Shown here piece by piece: positions 47,515 through 59,577 of a stretch of DNA of 64,000 nucleotides. The stretch comes from Iris pallida. Its lineage: Eukaryota; Streptophyta; Magnoliopsida; Asparagales; Iridaceae. The notes under the pieces were generated by a model. It was not told the origin of the DNA. It searched no databases and saw only the letters and a program-made list of their open reading frames with translations. The stretch is taken from contig JANAVB010016199.1 of the NCBI GenBank assembly GCA_029216955.1, forward strand, positions 11,763,714 to 11,827,713, written 5' to 3'. A program made the translations under genes and the position numbers. How positions within the stretch are numbered: position 1 is the stretch's first letter; every line of letters starts with the position of its first letter.

Positions 47515-49570
47515 TGTCACTCCCCGCTCCCCTAGGAGCGATCGTCCTCGCTAAGGCATGATGTCACACGGGCCTAGGTTGCGCCCGTGTAAGGCTAAGT
47601 CTAGAAACGGCCGATTTGAGCTAGGCCACAGAGTCGCACAGAGTGTCCCCATTTGCAGCGAAAAGTAAATGAACACAAATTGAAAGCGAATTCAAACTCT
47701 TTATTGAAATTCAAGAAGTTTACAAGCGGCACTAGGCCGAGTTTACAAGTCTCTCAAGCTCTCCCTCTCTGAAACATAAAAGACGTGCCAAGTGGCTTAC
47801 ATGATAGAATGATTCATAGCGATGTTCCGATACATTATGTCCTGTATAGGGTGCTTCAGCTCCTTGCAACGCTCCAAGGCTCCAGAGATAGCTCCGTGCC
47901 TTAGCACGTTCGAGGGAAGCTCCGCACCCGACGACGTCTCCTACGTCCTGCAAGCAAACTGTTGGATTATCAGTACATTGTTATGCACTGGTAGAAAGAC
48001 TAGCTCGTCCACAATGCTATCATTACCAAACACGTTCTATTTACTTTTGTGCTCCGTCTATCATTCATTGTCTTTCTAATCTTGCCTTAGGATCAGTTTC
48101 ATGGCATATTTCATAACCTATCTCGTGTTGCCAAATTCAAGTGTTTGTATGGAAATACATGCACGACTTACCCATACTTACCGTCCGGCCTTCCCTATCC
48201 AAAGTAAACCAAGTTAGTCAATAATTCATATGAACTTTCAATGTCAAGTGCGTGTCCATGCCTCAGATTCTAGCGCATCGTAGACATGTTTTCTAACTCC
48301 TTTGTACGAAGTACTCTCGATTATTTGGGGTGTTATATTCAAGCCTGTTCAGAAGGCACTTTGTTCAGTTAACTTAGACTACTTTGATTTCAATACAAGG
48401 ACTTGTACGTGGATTGCCACCAGCAAGGTCCACCTTATCTATATGCACCGGTCGCTGGTATGTCAGCCATTTTGGACATTTTTTCCTTTGGTATTCTCAT
48501 CTATCAAGCGTAATGGCTGGTACACCTTGATAGACTATTGAAGTACCGGTCCTACGTTTGGTTATGTGGCCAAGCCCGTACACCTGTCCGCCCGTAGGCC
48601 ATGATTCTGCCTAGGCCGGCCACGAAATCGTCGTTCATTGCCCTTGGAATCCCTTTTTCACTCGTACACGAGTCCGTCCACGACCATTTCATATTTTATT
48701 GTCATTTTAACTTAACGGCTGTCTCTGAGCCGTAGGCTAACCCTTAGCCATAATACGTTATCGACCAGGTTGGCGGCGGCGTCCGTGCATCACAGGTAGC
48801 GAGCTCCGTTGCACGTGCCTGTCATACCTGTCGCTAACCATTCTTTCCTTTCTTATCTTTTATTCACTCTTTCATTTCTTTCTTTCACTTGTTCGTACAT
48901 TCATTCATTCTTCACGTATTTATTCATTCATTCGTTAATTCATTCATTCACTTATTCGTTCATTCATTCATTCATTCATTATGCAACTCCCAGTACGGGA
49001 GTCGCCTTGGCGACCCATTTGTCCCGAAGTCTTCCAATATTGCTATACTCTACTCGGAACGACTATGTCGATAGTCTTCTGTTTCTTTGTTGTAAACCGT
49101 TTATTGTATCATTATTGAACGCACATGGAACTTGAACGTAAGCTTGTGCCTTAGCACGAGCGTAGAGCGCGGTGCAAGAGTTTCTATATTTGTCGAGTTC
49201 TTTTCCATGTTCTAAACAAGCATACAAGACGGAATTATTCCCTTAGCTAGGTGCGTTGAGTCATTTATTTATTAGCATGCGCGGTGTTGACGCCTAGCAA
49301 TTCTAGCAATAGTGTCCGTATTGTTATGTGTCTAGGCTAAGCAAAGACGGGTTCATCGAAGCCACCCACCTTAGCGATGTTCGCATCGGCCGAGCGATAC
49401 TCCGAGCGCGCCTTTGAAAGTCTAAGTCTGGATTCATCTTTGACGGCCAATGTAAGCCTTGTATCGATTCTTCATCAGGTCGATGCCAACTCTTCGGGTC
49501 GGCGGCTCGTTTGAGTCGTTGTACTTGCCGTTTGAATCGGCGTTCCGCTAGGGCGGAGCGGGTCATTACA
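47515..49570 (-). repeat. Element F 5' LTR
   Basis: Collinear with 39610-41655, including the (ATTC)n run at 48899-48979. Confidence 0.9.
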
Positions 49571-50287
49571 CTCCCTACTTCCCTTCTTCTTATTTGACTC
49601 TCTCAGCCACATATGATATCCAGCTCAAGTGTAGAGGCGGGGGAGAAGAAGTGGGCAGGAATAGGAGGCCGGGGAAGCAGCACAGCCGGCGGCATGACCT
49701 GGAGGAAGTACATAGATTTTCTTCAACATCCGTAGGAGAACTATAAGGATATATCTTTTCACAACATGTCACCTTGTCAAAGACCCTTAATGTGAATATC
49801 ATGTTACCGCGGTGTCGGAAGACTAACATGTCATAATTTTCTAAGCCGTGTGCTTTGACATAAGCCGTGTGTAGGAGGAAAGAGTTGGGAGGATTATGTC
49901 AAAGCACACGGCTTAAAAAATTATGACATGTTAGTCTTCCGACACCGCGGTAACGTGATATTCACATTAAGGGTCTTTGAAAAGGTGACATGTTGTGAAA
50001 AGATATATCCTTATAGTTCTCGTACGGATGTTGAAGAAAACCTATGTACTTCCTCCAGGTCATGCCGCCGGCTGTGCTGCTTCCCCGGCCTCCTATTCCT
50101 GCCCACTTCTTCTCCCCCGCCTCTACACTTGAGCGGGATATCCTGAGAGAGTCAAATAAGAAGAAGGGAAGTAGGGAGGAGCAGATGGGTCCAGAGCTAT
50201 GGTAGATTAGAGAAAAAAGGAAGAGGCTTGATCAGAACGGAGGAATGAATGGATGGAAGAGAACTAGAAAGCACTGATCCTTCCTTC
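49571..50287. repeat. Large inverted repeat inside CACTA (inner left arm, loop, right arm)
   Basis: Left arm 49571-49863 (continued at 39499-39609), 29-nt loop 49864-49892, right arm 49893-50287. Arms are about 400 bp and nearly identical by eye, with a small difference near the CCACATATGATATCC stretch. A transcript across it would fold into a long double-stranded RNA. No TIR or target duplication of its own was found. Confidence 0.85.
49865..50146 (+). pseudogene. Captured B3-domain (REM-type) gene fragment
   Basis: The loop and right arm read in one frame: VGGKSWEDYVKAHGLKNYDM, then LVFRHRGNVIFTLRVFEK and CCEKIYPYSS, up to a stop at 50144-50146. The W..YVKAHGL...D.LVF...GN..F...VF pattern is the C-terminal half of the plant B3 DNA-binding domain as in REM/VRN1-like proteins. 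The first half and any start codon are missing. The left arm holds the same sequence antisense. It is a gene fragment carried by the CACTA element, not a working gene. Confidence 0.65.
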
Positions 50288-50291
50288 AGTT

Positions 50292-51760
50292 TTTTCGTTG
50301 AGGATACTGAGTTTGTACGTATTTGCGGATATTGATTTGGTTTGTTGAGGATATTATATATTGATATTGTTCGTTGCGGATAGAATTTTTTCTCTATATT
50401 TTTTGTATATTCTGGAATGTATTGTGCGTGCCGGTGTTGAGTGTTCCACCGAGGGGGTCGACGAAACCAGGGATTGGATTTTGTATTTTGTATTCTATAT
50501 TTTGGCTCAGGCTCCAGCTCCATTTGCATTAATCTACGGTACGACATGGTGATCAGGACATAGTCCCTACAGCCATTCGACTGGCGAGGCAGAAACTATG
50601 TAGCCGTAGAAAAAGTTGACTGTCCTCCGACCCTCATCCCTCGACAATGATGATACGACAACCTATCACTATATCTTATATAGTAGTAGATGATGTCTTA
50701 GTATTACATTATGTGAGTTCATCTTGATTCTGTTACATTCTTCAGATACTAGATACTAGATACGATAAGAACATATACTACACCATATGTACAGAACATA
50801 ATGATCCACACTAATGTATGCTAGAATAAATTTTGGGTTGTGTTCTGAGCCATCCGTTCTCACACTTAAATAGATATGAATTAGTACTGTGAGAACGTCG
50901 GAGAGAGTGAGAGCGTCGGAGGGGGGAGGAGAAAGAATGAGAGAGTAAAATGGAGGGAAATAAATTGGTGGGGGAACCCAGGGATTAGATTCTGTATTTT
51001 ATATTTTGGATTATGTATTTTGGCTCCAGCTCCAGCTCCATTTACATAAATCTACGGTACGATATGGTGATCAGGACATAGTCCCTGCAGCCATTCGACT
51101 GGCGAGGCAGAAACTATGTAGCCGTAGATAAAGTTGACTGTCCTCCGACCCTCATCCCTCGGTAATGATGATACGACAACCTATCAATATATCTTATATA
51201 GTAGTAGATGATGTCTTAGTATTACATTATGTGAGTTCATCTTGATTCTGTTATATTCTTCAGATACTAGATACTAGATTCGATAAGAACGTATACTATA
51301 CCATATGTACAGAACATAGATGATTCATACTAATGTATGCTAGAATGAATTTTGGGTTGTGTTCTGAGCCATCCGTTCTCACACTTAAAACACATATGAA
51401 CTAGAACTGTGTGTCAATCTTTGTTTTTGTATTTTCGGCGAACCCAGGGATTAGATTCTGTATTTTGTATTTTGACTTTGTACGTATTTGGGGATATTCA
51501 GTTTTTTCGTTGAGGATACTGAGTTTGTACGTATTTGCGGATATTGATTTGGTTGTGTTGAGGATATTATATATTGACATTGTTCGTTGCGGATAGTATT
51601 TTTTTCTTTATATTTTTTGTATATTCCGGAATGTATTGTGCGTGCCGGTGTTGAGTGTTCCACCGAGGGGGTCGGCGAACCCAGGGATTGGATTCTGTAT
51701 TCTGTATTTTGGCTCAGGCTCCAGCTCCAGCATTATTTGCTTTATGGAACCTATTATTTT
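50292..51760 (+). repeat. CACTA internal repeats, right side
   Basis: Two copies of a ~240-bp unit (TTTTTTCGTTGAGGATACTG to CTCCAGCTCC; 50292-50533 and about 51490-51735) alternate with copies 2 and 3 of the ~340-bp unit (50535-50875, 51055-51391). No gene recognised. Confidence 0.8.
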
Positions 51761-51769
51761 TATTTTTTT

Positions 51770-52184
51770 AATTTAGCGACGTTTTTAGCGACATTAGTAT
51801 TCGTCGCTACATATTAGCGACGTCAGTAAATATCGCTAAAAGCGTCGCTAAATTCTGACGTGGCAACACGTGGCACCAAATCTGATGTCAGCTCGTCATC
51901 GCCAAAACGTCACAAAACTGTCGCTAAACGGCGACCACGCGATAACGTCGCCTTTTACGTCGCTGATTAGCGTCAAATAACAAACGTCGCAAATTAGCGA
52001 CGTTATTGACGTCGCGAAATGGCGTCGCCCTAGCGACGTTTTGCGACGTTTTCTCGTTTAGCGACACATTTTTTTCCGTCGTTCCTGAAACGTCGCCCTA
52101 AACGTCGCTAAATTGATTTAGCGACGTTAACGCTGAGATTAGCGACGTATTTAGACGTCGCTAATCTGACAAATTTTTGTAGTG
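51770..52184. repeat. CACTA right subterminal repeats and terminus
   Basis: About 20 GCGACGT/ACGTCGC motifs, ending in TTTTTGTAGTG. Confidence 0.9.
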
Positions 52185-52187
52185 AAT

Positions 52188-53013
52188 CTACGAGGGTCAT
52201 CGATCTAAGAATGTTGCAAGAAAACAAACAAAAATCTTTTTTTTAAGGCATAAAGGAGTAAAAATGACCAAAACTACCCACCGGTTAGAGAATTCACCGA
52301 GAGAAGGAGAATTGCTTCGTAACGATCAAACTTCAGATACGCGTCCTCCTATAGTGGCACCAACTTCAAATCAATATGCTTCTTCTATTATTCTACACTA
52401 TTTTTTTTCTTTCAAAAATGAATAAATCGATGAAAGTGGATAGTAGAAACAATCATTTAAAACAACACAAAAGCGCATTCGTCAAAACCAAACGACAAAA
52501 ACATCCAAAGAAAACTACAATAAAAATGTATAGGAAGTGACTCTTATATAGAGTTCATTCGCCATGAAAATCCACTACATTTATGACTTATTCCAACATA
52601 AGTCAATTCTTGAATTAAACGATCTCTATTCATTCGTATGAATGAATGATATTTTTCGATGTGCTATACCATCTTTAATTTGCCCGTATATTAGGTATAC
52701 AAGAGGTCGAAATGACTACTGTCAAACCCATCCCAAAAAAATAAATTAGGTAGAAAAGTTGAGCCCAAGTGGTATATTTCGCGTTCGGCTCAAGGCATGA
52801 TTGTTTATTTTTATTTTTTTGGGCCGTCCGCAAACCATTATGTGGGTCTTGGCCTACTGTATTATCCCTATTTACACTCAAAATCTTTTTTATTCTAAGA
52901 TGATATCAAACCTATAGTTTTCTTGGATCTCACAATTCCATATTACATTACATGTAGAAATCATCCAGACAATAGGTAAAAGTAAACAAAAAGAATCAAA
53001 AGTATATGTAAAT
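52188..53013. other. Unassigned spacer
   Basis: Target DNA of the CACTA element. AT-rich, no gene or repeat recognised. Confidence 0.4.
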
Positions 53014-53016
53014 TAA

Positions 53017-53940
53017 GGGGCTGTTTGGTTTGAAGGAACTGCATTGAAACTGGGTGAAAAAGTAAAACTCAGCTGAACTCGAATAAGGTCAGCTGTTTGG
53101 TTGTATCACTGAAACTCCTCCAATTCTCTTGATTTGACCATAAAGCAGTTCATGTCCCCCATATTTTCCTCCAATTCCACTTTCCTTCAATTTTGCTTGA
53201 AACTCGTAGGATGTCCGGAGGAGTAAGAGAGAGAAAGAGAGGGAAATTTTTTTGGAGGAAAGGTTGTGGTCACTCTCGGCTACGGGCAGAGCTACGACGG
53301 CGGAGTTGCGGCAGCGAAGCCGCAAAAATGAACGGCGGGACAATCTGGCACTCCTGGACGACCGGAGAGAGAAGCGCGTGTACGGTGACGACGTTGTCTG
53401 CGGGATTCGAAGTGCAGTGACGTCGGCGGGATCTTGGAGCGGGGGCGGCGGTGGCGAGGGAGGCCATGGTGAGGGAGTGCGGTGAACGTCGGTAAGGAGG
53501 GGTGACGGCGGGGAGTGGCAGCATCGACCAGGAGGCCGCGGCGGGAGGTCGAGCTCCGTGAGGCCACAACAGCGTCCACCTCCGCGAGCAGCGTCTCTCC
53601 GGATGGAGCCGTCGAGTGCACCTCTGCGAGGAGGATCTCGGTTGGGGATTTTCTGGAGAGAGATGTCAAAAAGAGGGATGGAATTTTTTTGGAGAGAGGA
53701 TTGACTATTGAGGAAAAAATGGACACATGTTCTCTGGAGGAAAAAAGAAGGAGATGTTCTCCATGGACCAGATGTAAAGAAGTCACGAAAAATGTTATAT
53801 TATGGTAATTAATATAATTATGATCTGTTCAATTATAGTAATGGATTTAAAAGATTCTTTAATTGTTAATTCAATGAAAAAAATCTAATTACAATTGATC
53901 GATTTAATTTTGATAATATGTTTAATTATGATAATTAATT

Positions 53941-54006
<66 letters not shown>

Positions 54007-54363
54007 CTGATTTTGTGACAGTTAGTTGTGTAAAAGAAAATTTTATATTTACTAATTAAATGAGAATTATTTGGAAAGAAAAAATGGGGCTAATCATATA
54101 TATGTATACCACACCTCCAATCAACATCTACTTTTATCAACATCCACTTTCAACAACCATCCAAACAACCGAACTCTTTTTTTTTCTCCACTTTCAACAA
54201 CCATCCAAACACCAAACTCATTTTTCTTCCACTTGCAGGAGACAAAAAGTACTACATCCAAACACATTTTGGAAAGTACCACTTGCTGCAAGTGCACTGT
54301 AACTTAACCTGTTGTAAGTGCACTTTTACACTTTCAAAGAGTTACTTCTATCCAAACAGATCC
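53017..54363. mobile_element. PIF/Harbinger-like non-autonomous element upstream of CDC20
   Basis: Left end GGGGCTGTTTGGTTTGAAGG, right end inward GGATCTGTTTGGATAGAAGT; about 20 of 24 positions match. TAA flanks both ends (53014-53016 and 54364-54366). The interior has a GC-rich part (53190-53660) with open frames that may be captured gene sequence but match nothing I know, and a (TA)n run (53945-54004). The right third repeats CATCCAAAC, so two elements may overlap. Confidence 0.6.
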
Positions 54364-54607
54364 TAACAAGGAGAGGCATAGGTGATTTTCTTTTTTTCTT
54401 TTATAAGAAAAAGATATGCTCTAATTATAAATCCTTCAAAGGAAAATAGACAATTAAAAAAGAAGAATTTGAATTCTGAACAAATTTCCTAATTTCAATT
54501 CAACAGTCCATGCCAGGCTGTCTCAAGGATCAAGCTCGATTTCCCTCCCCTCCCCTTCTTGTTTTCCCACCGATTGGCGGTGGGGGGAAAGAGCAGAAAA
54601 TATCCCC

Positions 54608-54618
54608 TCCAACGGCTA
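54608..54618 (+). promoter_or_regulatory. MSA element (G2/M activator) of CDC20
   Basis: TCCAACGGCTA fits the full mitosis-specific activator consensus YCYAACGGYYA bound by MYB3R factors. It lies 166 bp before the CDC20 start codon, where such sites act in G2/M genes. Confidence 0.7.
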
Positions 54619-54630
54619 CTTTTGACCGAG

Positions 54631-54640
54631 TTCCCGCCAA
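54631..54640 (+). promoter_or_regulatory. E2F-like site upstream of CDC20
   Basis: TTCCCGCCAA resembles the E2F core TTTCCCGC. Close to the MSA element, so cell-cycle control is plausible. Confidence 0.5.
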
Positions 54641-54783
54641 TAAAAACCCACCTAATTCCCAAATCTCTCATTTCTCATTCTCTCTCTCTCGCTCTGTAAT
54701 TTCTCTCTTGCTCTCTCTCTCTCTCTCTCTCTCTTTCGCAATTTATTGCAAGAAGCAGAAGGAGGTTTTTGTTTGTTTATGTC

Positions 54784-57700
54784 ATGGAGAGTGCAGGTCG
54801 AAGCGAGGAGACGACCCCACGGAGGGGTTTCGCTGCTGCCACTTCCCGACTGTCTCGCTCGTCCTCACGCTTAGTCGTGGTAAGTTTCTTCTTCAACTCG
54901 ATCGAATTCTTCCTGAAGATGATTTCTTTCGTCATATTTCTTCTGGTTTTGTACCTAAAATGGTTTCGTGGTTTTTTTTTTTTTTTTTTTTTTGCGAAAT
55001 TAACAAAAGTTTGTTTCTTTGAGTTTGTCCTGTCCACCGCGTAAGCCAAACCTGCACTCTTTGGGTGAGTGCGAATTTTTGACATTCGTTCCACTTATTA
55101 GTATTAATTTGTACTGACATCACACTTTTGTGTTTATTAGCATCCCATTTTTTGTCACGGAAAACATTCCTTTTGTCACGAAAATTTGGTGACAAATCCG
55201 TGACGAATAGGGGGATATATAAGTCTAATAAACACAAAATGTGGGATATAAGTACAAATTCATATTAATAAGTGTGACGAAAGTAAAAAAATCCCTTAAA
55301 GAAACTGTGCGTTCTTTCGAATAGCACCCTGTGCCCTATATTATTATTTTAATTTCTTTTTTTCCTTCCCGCATTTCACTAATAGTGAAAAAGTGGACCT
55401 ATGATTTTAGCCTATAAGGAGATCACTTCTAATATGCAATAGTGATTATGCAACTTGTTGACTAGGAAAACAAAAATCGTGAGCTTGCTGTAGCTAGGAC
55501 CCAACATCTTCACTGGTATGAATTTGAGCCCATCTTATTCGTCTTGAGCTTATTGCTAGTTCATCGTGGTACTTCATTTAGAAGAACCAGTACGTCTGTC
55601 GAGGAACTGCATGCTGGCTCGTGGCTGGCCCTCACTCGCTATGTCAGTTACTAGGCCCCTTTCCTGATCTGACACCCACCACACCATGTCAAACCAACTT
55701 AACTCTTGGTCCCTTATAGATTCATCGCTACATCCAGGCTCCCTTAAGTTGATTAAAACCATGGAGAGACAGAGTGCATGATGTTGGGAAAGTACCCAAC
55801 AGTGGTGCAACTCAGTGAAGGGATAGATGACGACGTCGTATAGTGCTGCCAATACGGAAGATGGGTAAATGCCGCTCCACTGATAGGGTTGCTCGAGTTC
55901 AAGGGCGGAGTTTCCTTGAATCCACGAGGATGTTCGAGTCCATGAATGTTGTAATCTACTAGTTGGAAGAGATATCTCAAAATTGGATAATAATTTGGAT
56001 CTTCGATTGATCCCAAAGCAGTTGAAAGAGATATATCTCTCAATTGACTGCCTCGTCAACAGCTATTTCTGATCCAGGCCACTTCAATTCTACCATTTTG
56101 ATCTACATGTAGCCTAATCCAGAAAGTTTAGCTAAATACATATATTAATATAGACTGATTTTAGCATGACTCATGCAAACTTCTTTCATCTATGACCACA
56201 TACAAATTTAATGCAGTTTTCATATCTCATCTTTAGTGCAGTTGGAAAATGGTGAGATGGTTGACTGAGTAGAAGGGGATGGAAATTGCAAACAGAGAAG
56301 AAGTGCAGAAGGAACAATTATGCAAGATGGATGAAAAGGATTTGCATCCACGAGAAGCTCAGATAACAAAAAATTTCCTTATGCACAAATTACAATATTT
56401 CCTCGTTACATCCCTCAAAAATAAAATGAAAAAGCAACACAAGCTTCGTTGATACACTTCAACTTTTAAATTCTCTCTCACACATTATATTCAATATGGT
56501 TTGACAAACTGTTTGTGATAATACATAGTAAAGTTAACTAGCATAACTATATCTTGCACCAAAAAATTTAAAATGATTGAAAGGGTAGTGCCACTACATA
56601 AATAAGTATTGAGATAGAAGTTTGCACATAGACATCATATAGAGTTAAGGGCGATGCACAATATTTAAGAAGAAGATGTAGGAAGGCTACAAATGTCATT
56701 CATGTGAGATATGTTGTGGATAATCGAGATAAAACAGAAGATCACAAGAACAGAAAATGAAACGGATAAGACATGGAATTTAAGTGGAAACCAAACATGC
56801 AATAGGTGATCATTTTCTTCTTTTTATTTTAAGATGACTCAAAATACAAGATGACCAAATCCTTACCATTTGGTGTAATTGAATCGACAATAAATCAACA
56901 AGATACTATTTTTCTGGCTAATTCAACAATTGAAACACTTGAATAAAGGAGAAGTTACTATCTAAATTAATTGCTCATGTGAAGTTGGCATGAATCATCA
57001 ATCACATGCAAATTGACTTATAACTCTTATCGACCTCGTTATCTCTTTTTTAAAAATACTCTTTTTTTTTTTTTTTTTTGGCTAGAATCAACAGAGTTAG
57101 ACTATGTTATGTATTAAGACTTCTTTGGACTATCTCTGATCCGATAGGATCTGATATTAGGTTTAGGATTATTATTCTTTTCTATGATCATTAGGACGAA
57201 CAATAATGACCACAATAAGGCTAGTTGCTCGATTTACATCAGGCGCAAAATAAGGACTGTTACATTTGATACGAGAGAATGTAGCATTAACCCTAATGAA
57301 GGTCAATGTTATATTTTTATATGTTATGGAACTAGGGAACTAGTAGAATGACATGGTTGTTGGACTTTGTTTCGTTTATTAATGTTCTTATCTAGAATCT
57401 AAGAATTCAAACATGATTCGAATCATCTATCCAAATTTGAGTTTGGAAATCAGGAATGAAATCAGGCAAATCAGTATAAAATCAGAAAAAAAAAAAAAAT
57501 CAGGCCAAAATCGGGTTTTTAAACAATTGGGCAAATCAGTCTAATATCAGGCTACGACTACACCCCTATAACAAGAATTCATTTTTGATCATTAAAAGAT
57601 TCGTTGTGAAGATCAGATTCCTTTTTGGCTTCTCATGTCATTTCCAAATAGCAGATTTAGAACATTACAACTTTTTACAAGTTTCTTTTTCAATGTTTAA

Positions 57701-59577
57701 GGTACATTTTACTTTTCCGTGATATCATGTTTTTTTTTTTAATGTTTTGGAGTGTTTCTGATGACTATTTTCTTGTGAAACAGAGTGATAGGTTCATACC
57801 TGTTCGTTCAGCAATGGACTTTGATTTTGCACACTACCAACTAACAACATCGTGGAAGGAAAAGCACAACATGGCATCAGCACGCCCGTTGAGACCGGCA
57901 TACCAGGAACTTCTTGCTAAGACGCTTTTGAATAACCGAACAAGAATCCTTACCTTCAATAACAAGCGACCCTCATCATCCAAAGATGGAGACTCCACAA
58001 CATTTTCTTCATGTCAGATAGCCAAGCAGCAGGTTTATATTCGCCATGTAAGTGTTTTATATTCTGTTCTTTTCCAACTTTATTGATCGGTTGTGTATAT
58101 TCTCACTGTCTTCCACAAACTTCTTTGCAGATGCCAGAGAATGTGTTAGATGCTCCAGATCTTGCTGATGATGATGGTCTCAATTTGCTTGATTGGGGAA
58201 GAAGTAATTTGCTATCAGTTGCTCTTATGAACTCTGTCTACTTGCGGAATGCTGTGGATCGCTCTATAACCAAGCTGGTAACAGTGAATAGAGATATTGG
58301 TCCCGTAACAAGTGTCAGCTGGGCACCTGACGGGACGCATATAGCTATTGGCCTGAACAATTCACATGTTCAATTATGGGATGCAATCTGCAAGCGTCCG
58401 GTTAGTTCTCACTTTTTCTCTCTATGAAATTCTCAGGTTAATTTATGAATTTGATACCTTATAGCTCTAATCTTGTTACAATCTCATATTGTTTTCTGTT
58501 ACATCTATTTTACTGCATTACTGTTCATGTATATTATTACTGCTGCATTGTGTCTTTCCCTCAATATTTACCCTGTAGAACACAAACTTCTATGGATACT
58601 ATTTGTGCTGTATCTCGGGCTAGCTTAACGGATAGTATCACAGACTATATAAATAAATGATATTCCTCTCTATTAACCTTAGATTACTTGCTTTAACTTC
58701 ATTCTGAATTTGATTGATTCTGAGTTATTGTGAACTATCTGAATTATGTTTACCTTATGCAGTTGAGGACTTTGAGAGGGACACGTGGATCTCGAGTTGG
58801 AGCTCTAGCTTGGAATACCAACAACATCCTAACGACAGGGGGAGCTGACGGCAAAATATTTAACAATGATATGAGGGTGGAATCTCATGTTATCCAAACG
58901 TACAAAGGACATAGGCAAGAGGTTTGTGGGCTTAATTGGAATGGCTCAGGTAGACAACTAGCAAGTGGAGGCAATGACAGCCTTGTCCACATATGGGACA
59001 TAACAATGGCCTCAAATAATTCATGGAGCACAAACCAATGGGTTCATAGGTTTTCAGATCATAAAGGTGGAGTCAGGGCCCTTGCCTGGTGCCCTTCACA
59101 GAGTGATTTACTGGCTTCTGGTGGGGGCAATATTGATGGGTGCATCAAGTTCTGGAAAACCAGCACAGGCACTTGCCTTAACTCGGTGCATGTTGGCTCT
59201 CAAGTATGCTCCCTATTGTGGAACAAGAGAGGAATGGAGTTACTGAGCTCTTCTGGGGTTACAAGGAGCCAGTTGGTTGTTAGGAATTACCCTTCAATGG
59301 TCAAGATATCAACACTCTTGGGTCATACTGGTCGAGTTCTTTATATGGCTCAGGTATGTACGTACAACAGAACGTAACTCTTTAATCACTGTACAATAAT
59401 TATTAGAATGGTGATACTGATGGTACCTTCTTATTTTTGCAGAGCCCAGATGGGTGTACAGTAGCAACAGCTTCAGGAGGTAGTGATGAAACAGTGATAT
59501 TATGGAAGATATTTCCTCCTGCTCCACAGTTTTCACAAGACACTTTCGGGAATTCTATGCACACTCGGATCAGATGA
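54784..59577 (+). CDS. CDC20: CDC20, WD40 activator of the anaphase-promoting complex
   Basis: Five exons by consensus splice sites: 54784-54879, 57784-58047, 58131-58400, 58763-59353, 59443-59577. All junctions are phase 0, giving 451 aa, the usual plant CDC20 length. CDC20 brings cyclin B and securin to the APC/C so that anaphase can start. Visible motifs are the C-box DRFIPVR (34-40), a Mad2-binding-like [10 protein letters not shown] (86-95), a seven-blade WD40 propeller (about 125-430) with WAPDG, HIWD and LASGGND, and a C-terminal IR tail (450-451) that docks on the APC/C. Intron 1 is long (2.9 kb). Exon 1 is inferred from a strong GTAAGT donor and in-frame joining. Two blade positions usually Trp read Arg (VYLRNA, VVRNYPS), so it may be a divergent paralogue. 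No stop or frameshift. Confidence 0.9.
55074..55290. mobile_element. Foldback MITE in CDC20 intron 1
   Basis: CACTTATTAGTATTAATTTG (55092-55111) and CTAATAAACACAAAA further right form an imperfect palindrome about 210 bp long, arms about 80-95 bp (right arm inward CACTTATTAATATGAATTTG). No coding capacity. Exact ends uncertain. Confidence 0.65.
55300..57783 (+). other. Remainder of CDC20 intron 1
   Basis: AT-rich. A minus-strand open frame of 161 codons (55574-56059) has no recognisable domain and I do not call it a gene. The acceptor is TTTTCTTGTGAAACAG at 57768-57783. Confidence 0.6.

Larger units (their letters stand above)
39610..49570 (-). mobile_element. Element F: non-coding LTR retrotransposon (LARD-like)
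   Basis: LTRs 39610-41655 and 47515-49570; target duplication CTCCC exact (39605-39609 and 49571-49575). A tRNA-Met primer site next to the right LTR sets minus orientation. The interior (about 3.06 kb without solo LTR E) has no gag or pol. Hand count gives about 22 mismatches in the first ~265 bp of the LTRs (near 8%), so it is older than element A. Confidence 0.9.
37673..52184. mobile_element. CACTA (En/Spm) transposon, non-autonomous, carrying nested insertions
   Basis: Ends are CACTACTAAAATCTTC and, on the opposite strand, CACTACAAAAATTTGTC. The 3-bp target duplication AAT is present on both sides (37670-37672 and 52185-52187). Both ends carry many GCGACGT subterminal repeats in both orientations. 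No transposase frame is present. After removing element F the unit is about 4.5 kb. It contains GC/CT-rich tandem repeats, three copies of a ~340-bp repeat, and an inverted-repeat B3-gene fragment. Confidence 0.9.

Noticed and set aside
53193..53808. Several frames on both strands in the GC-rich core of the MITE
   Set aside because: Overlapping frames on both strands from GC-rich composition; no family recognised.
55574..56059. 161-aa minus-strand frame in CDC20 intron 1
   Set aside because: No recognisable domain or homologue from memory, and it lies in an intron; left unassigned.
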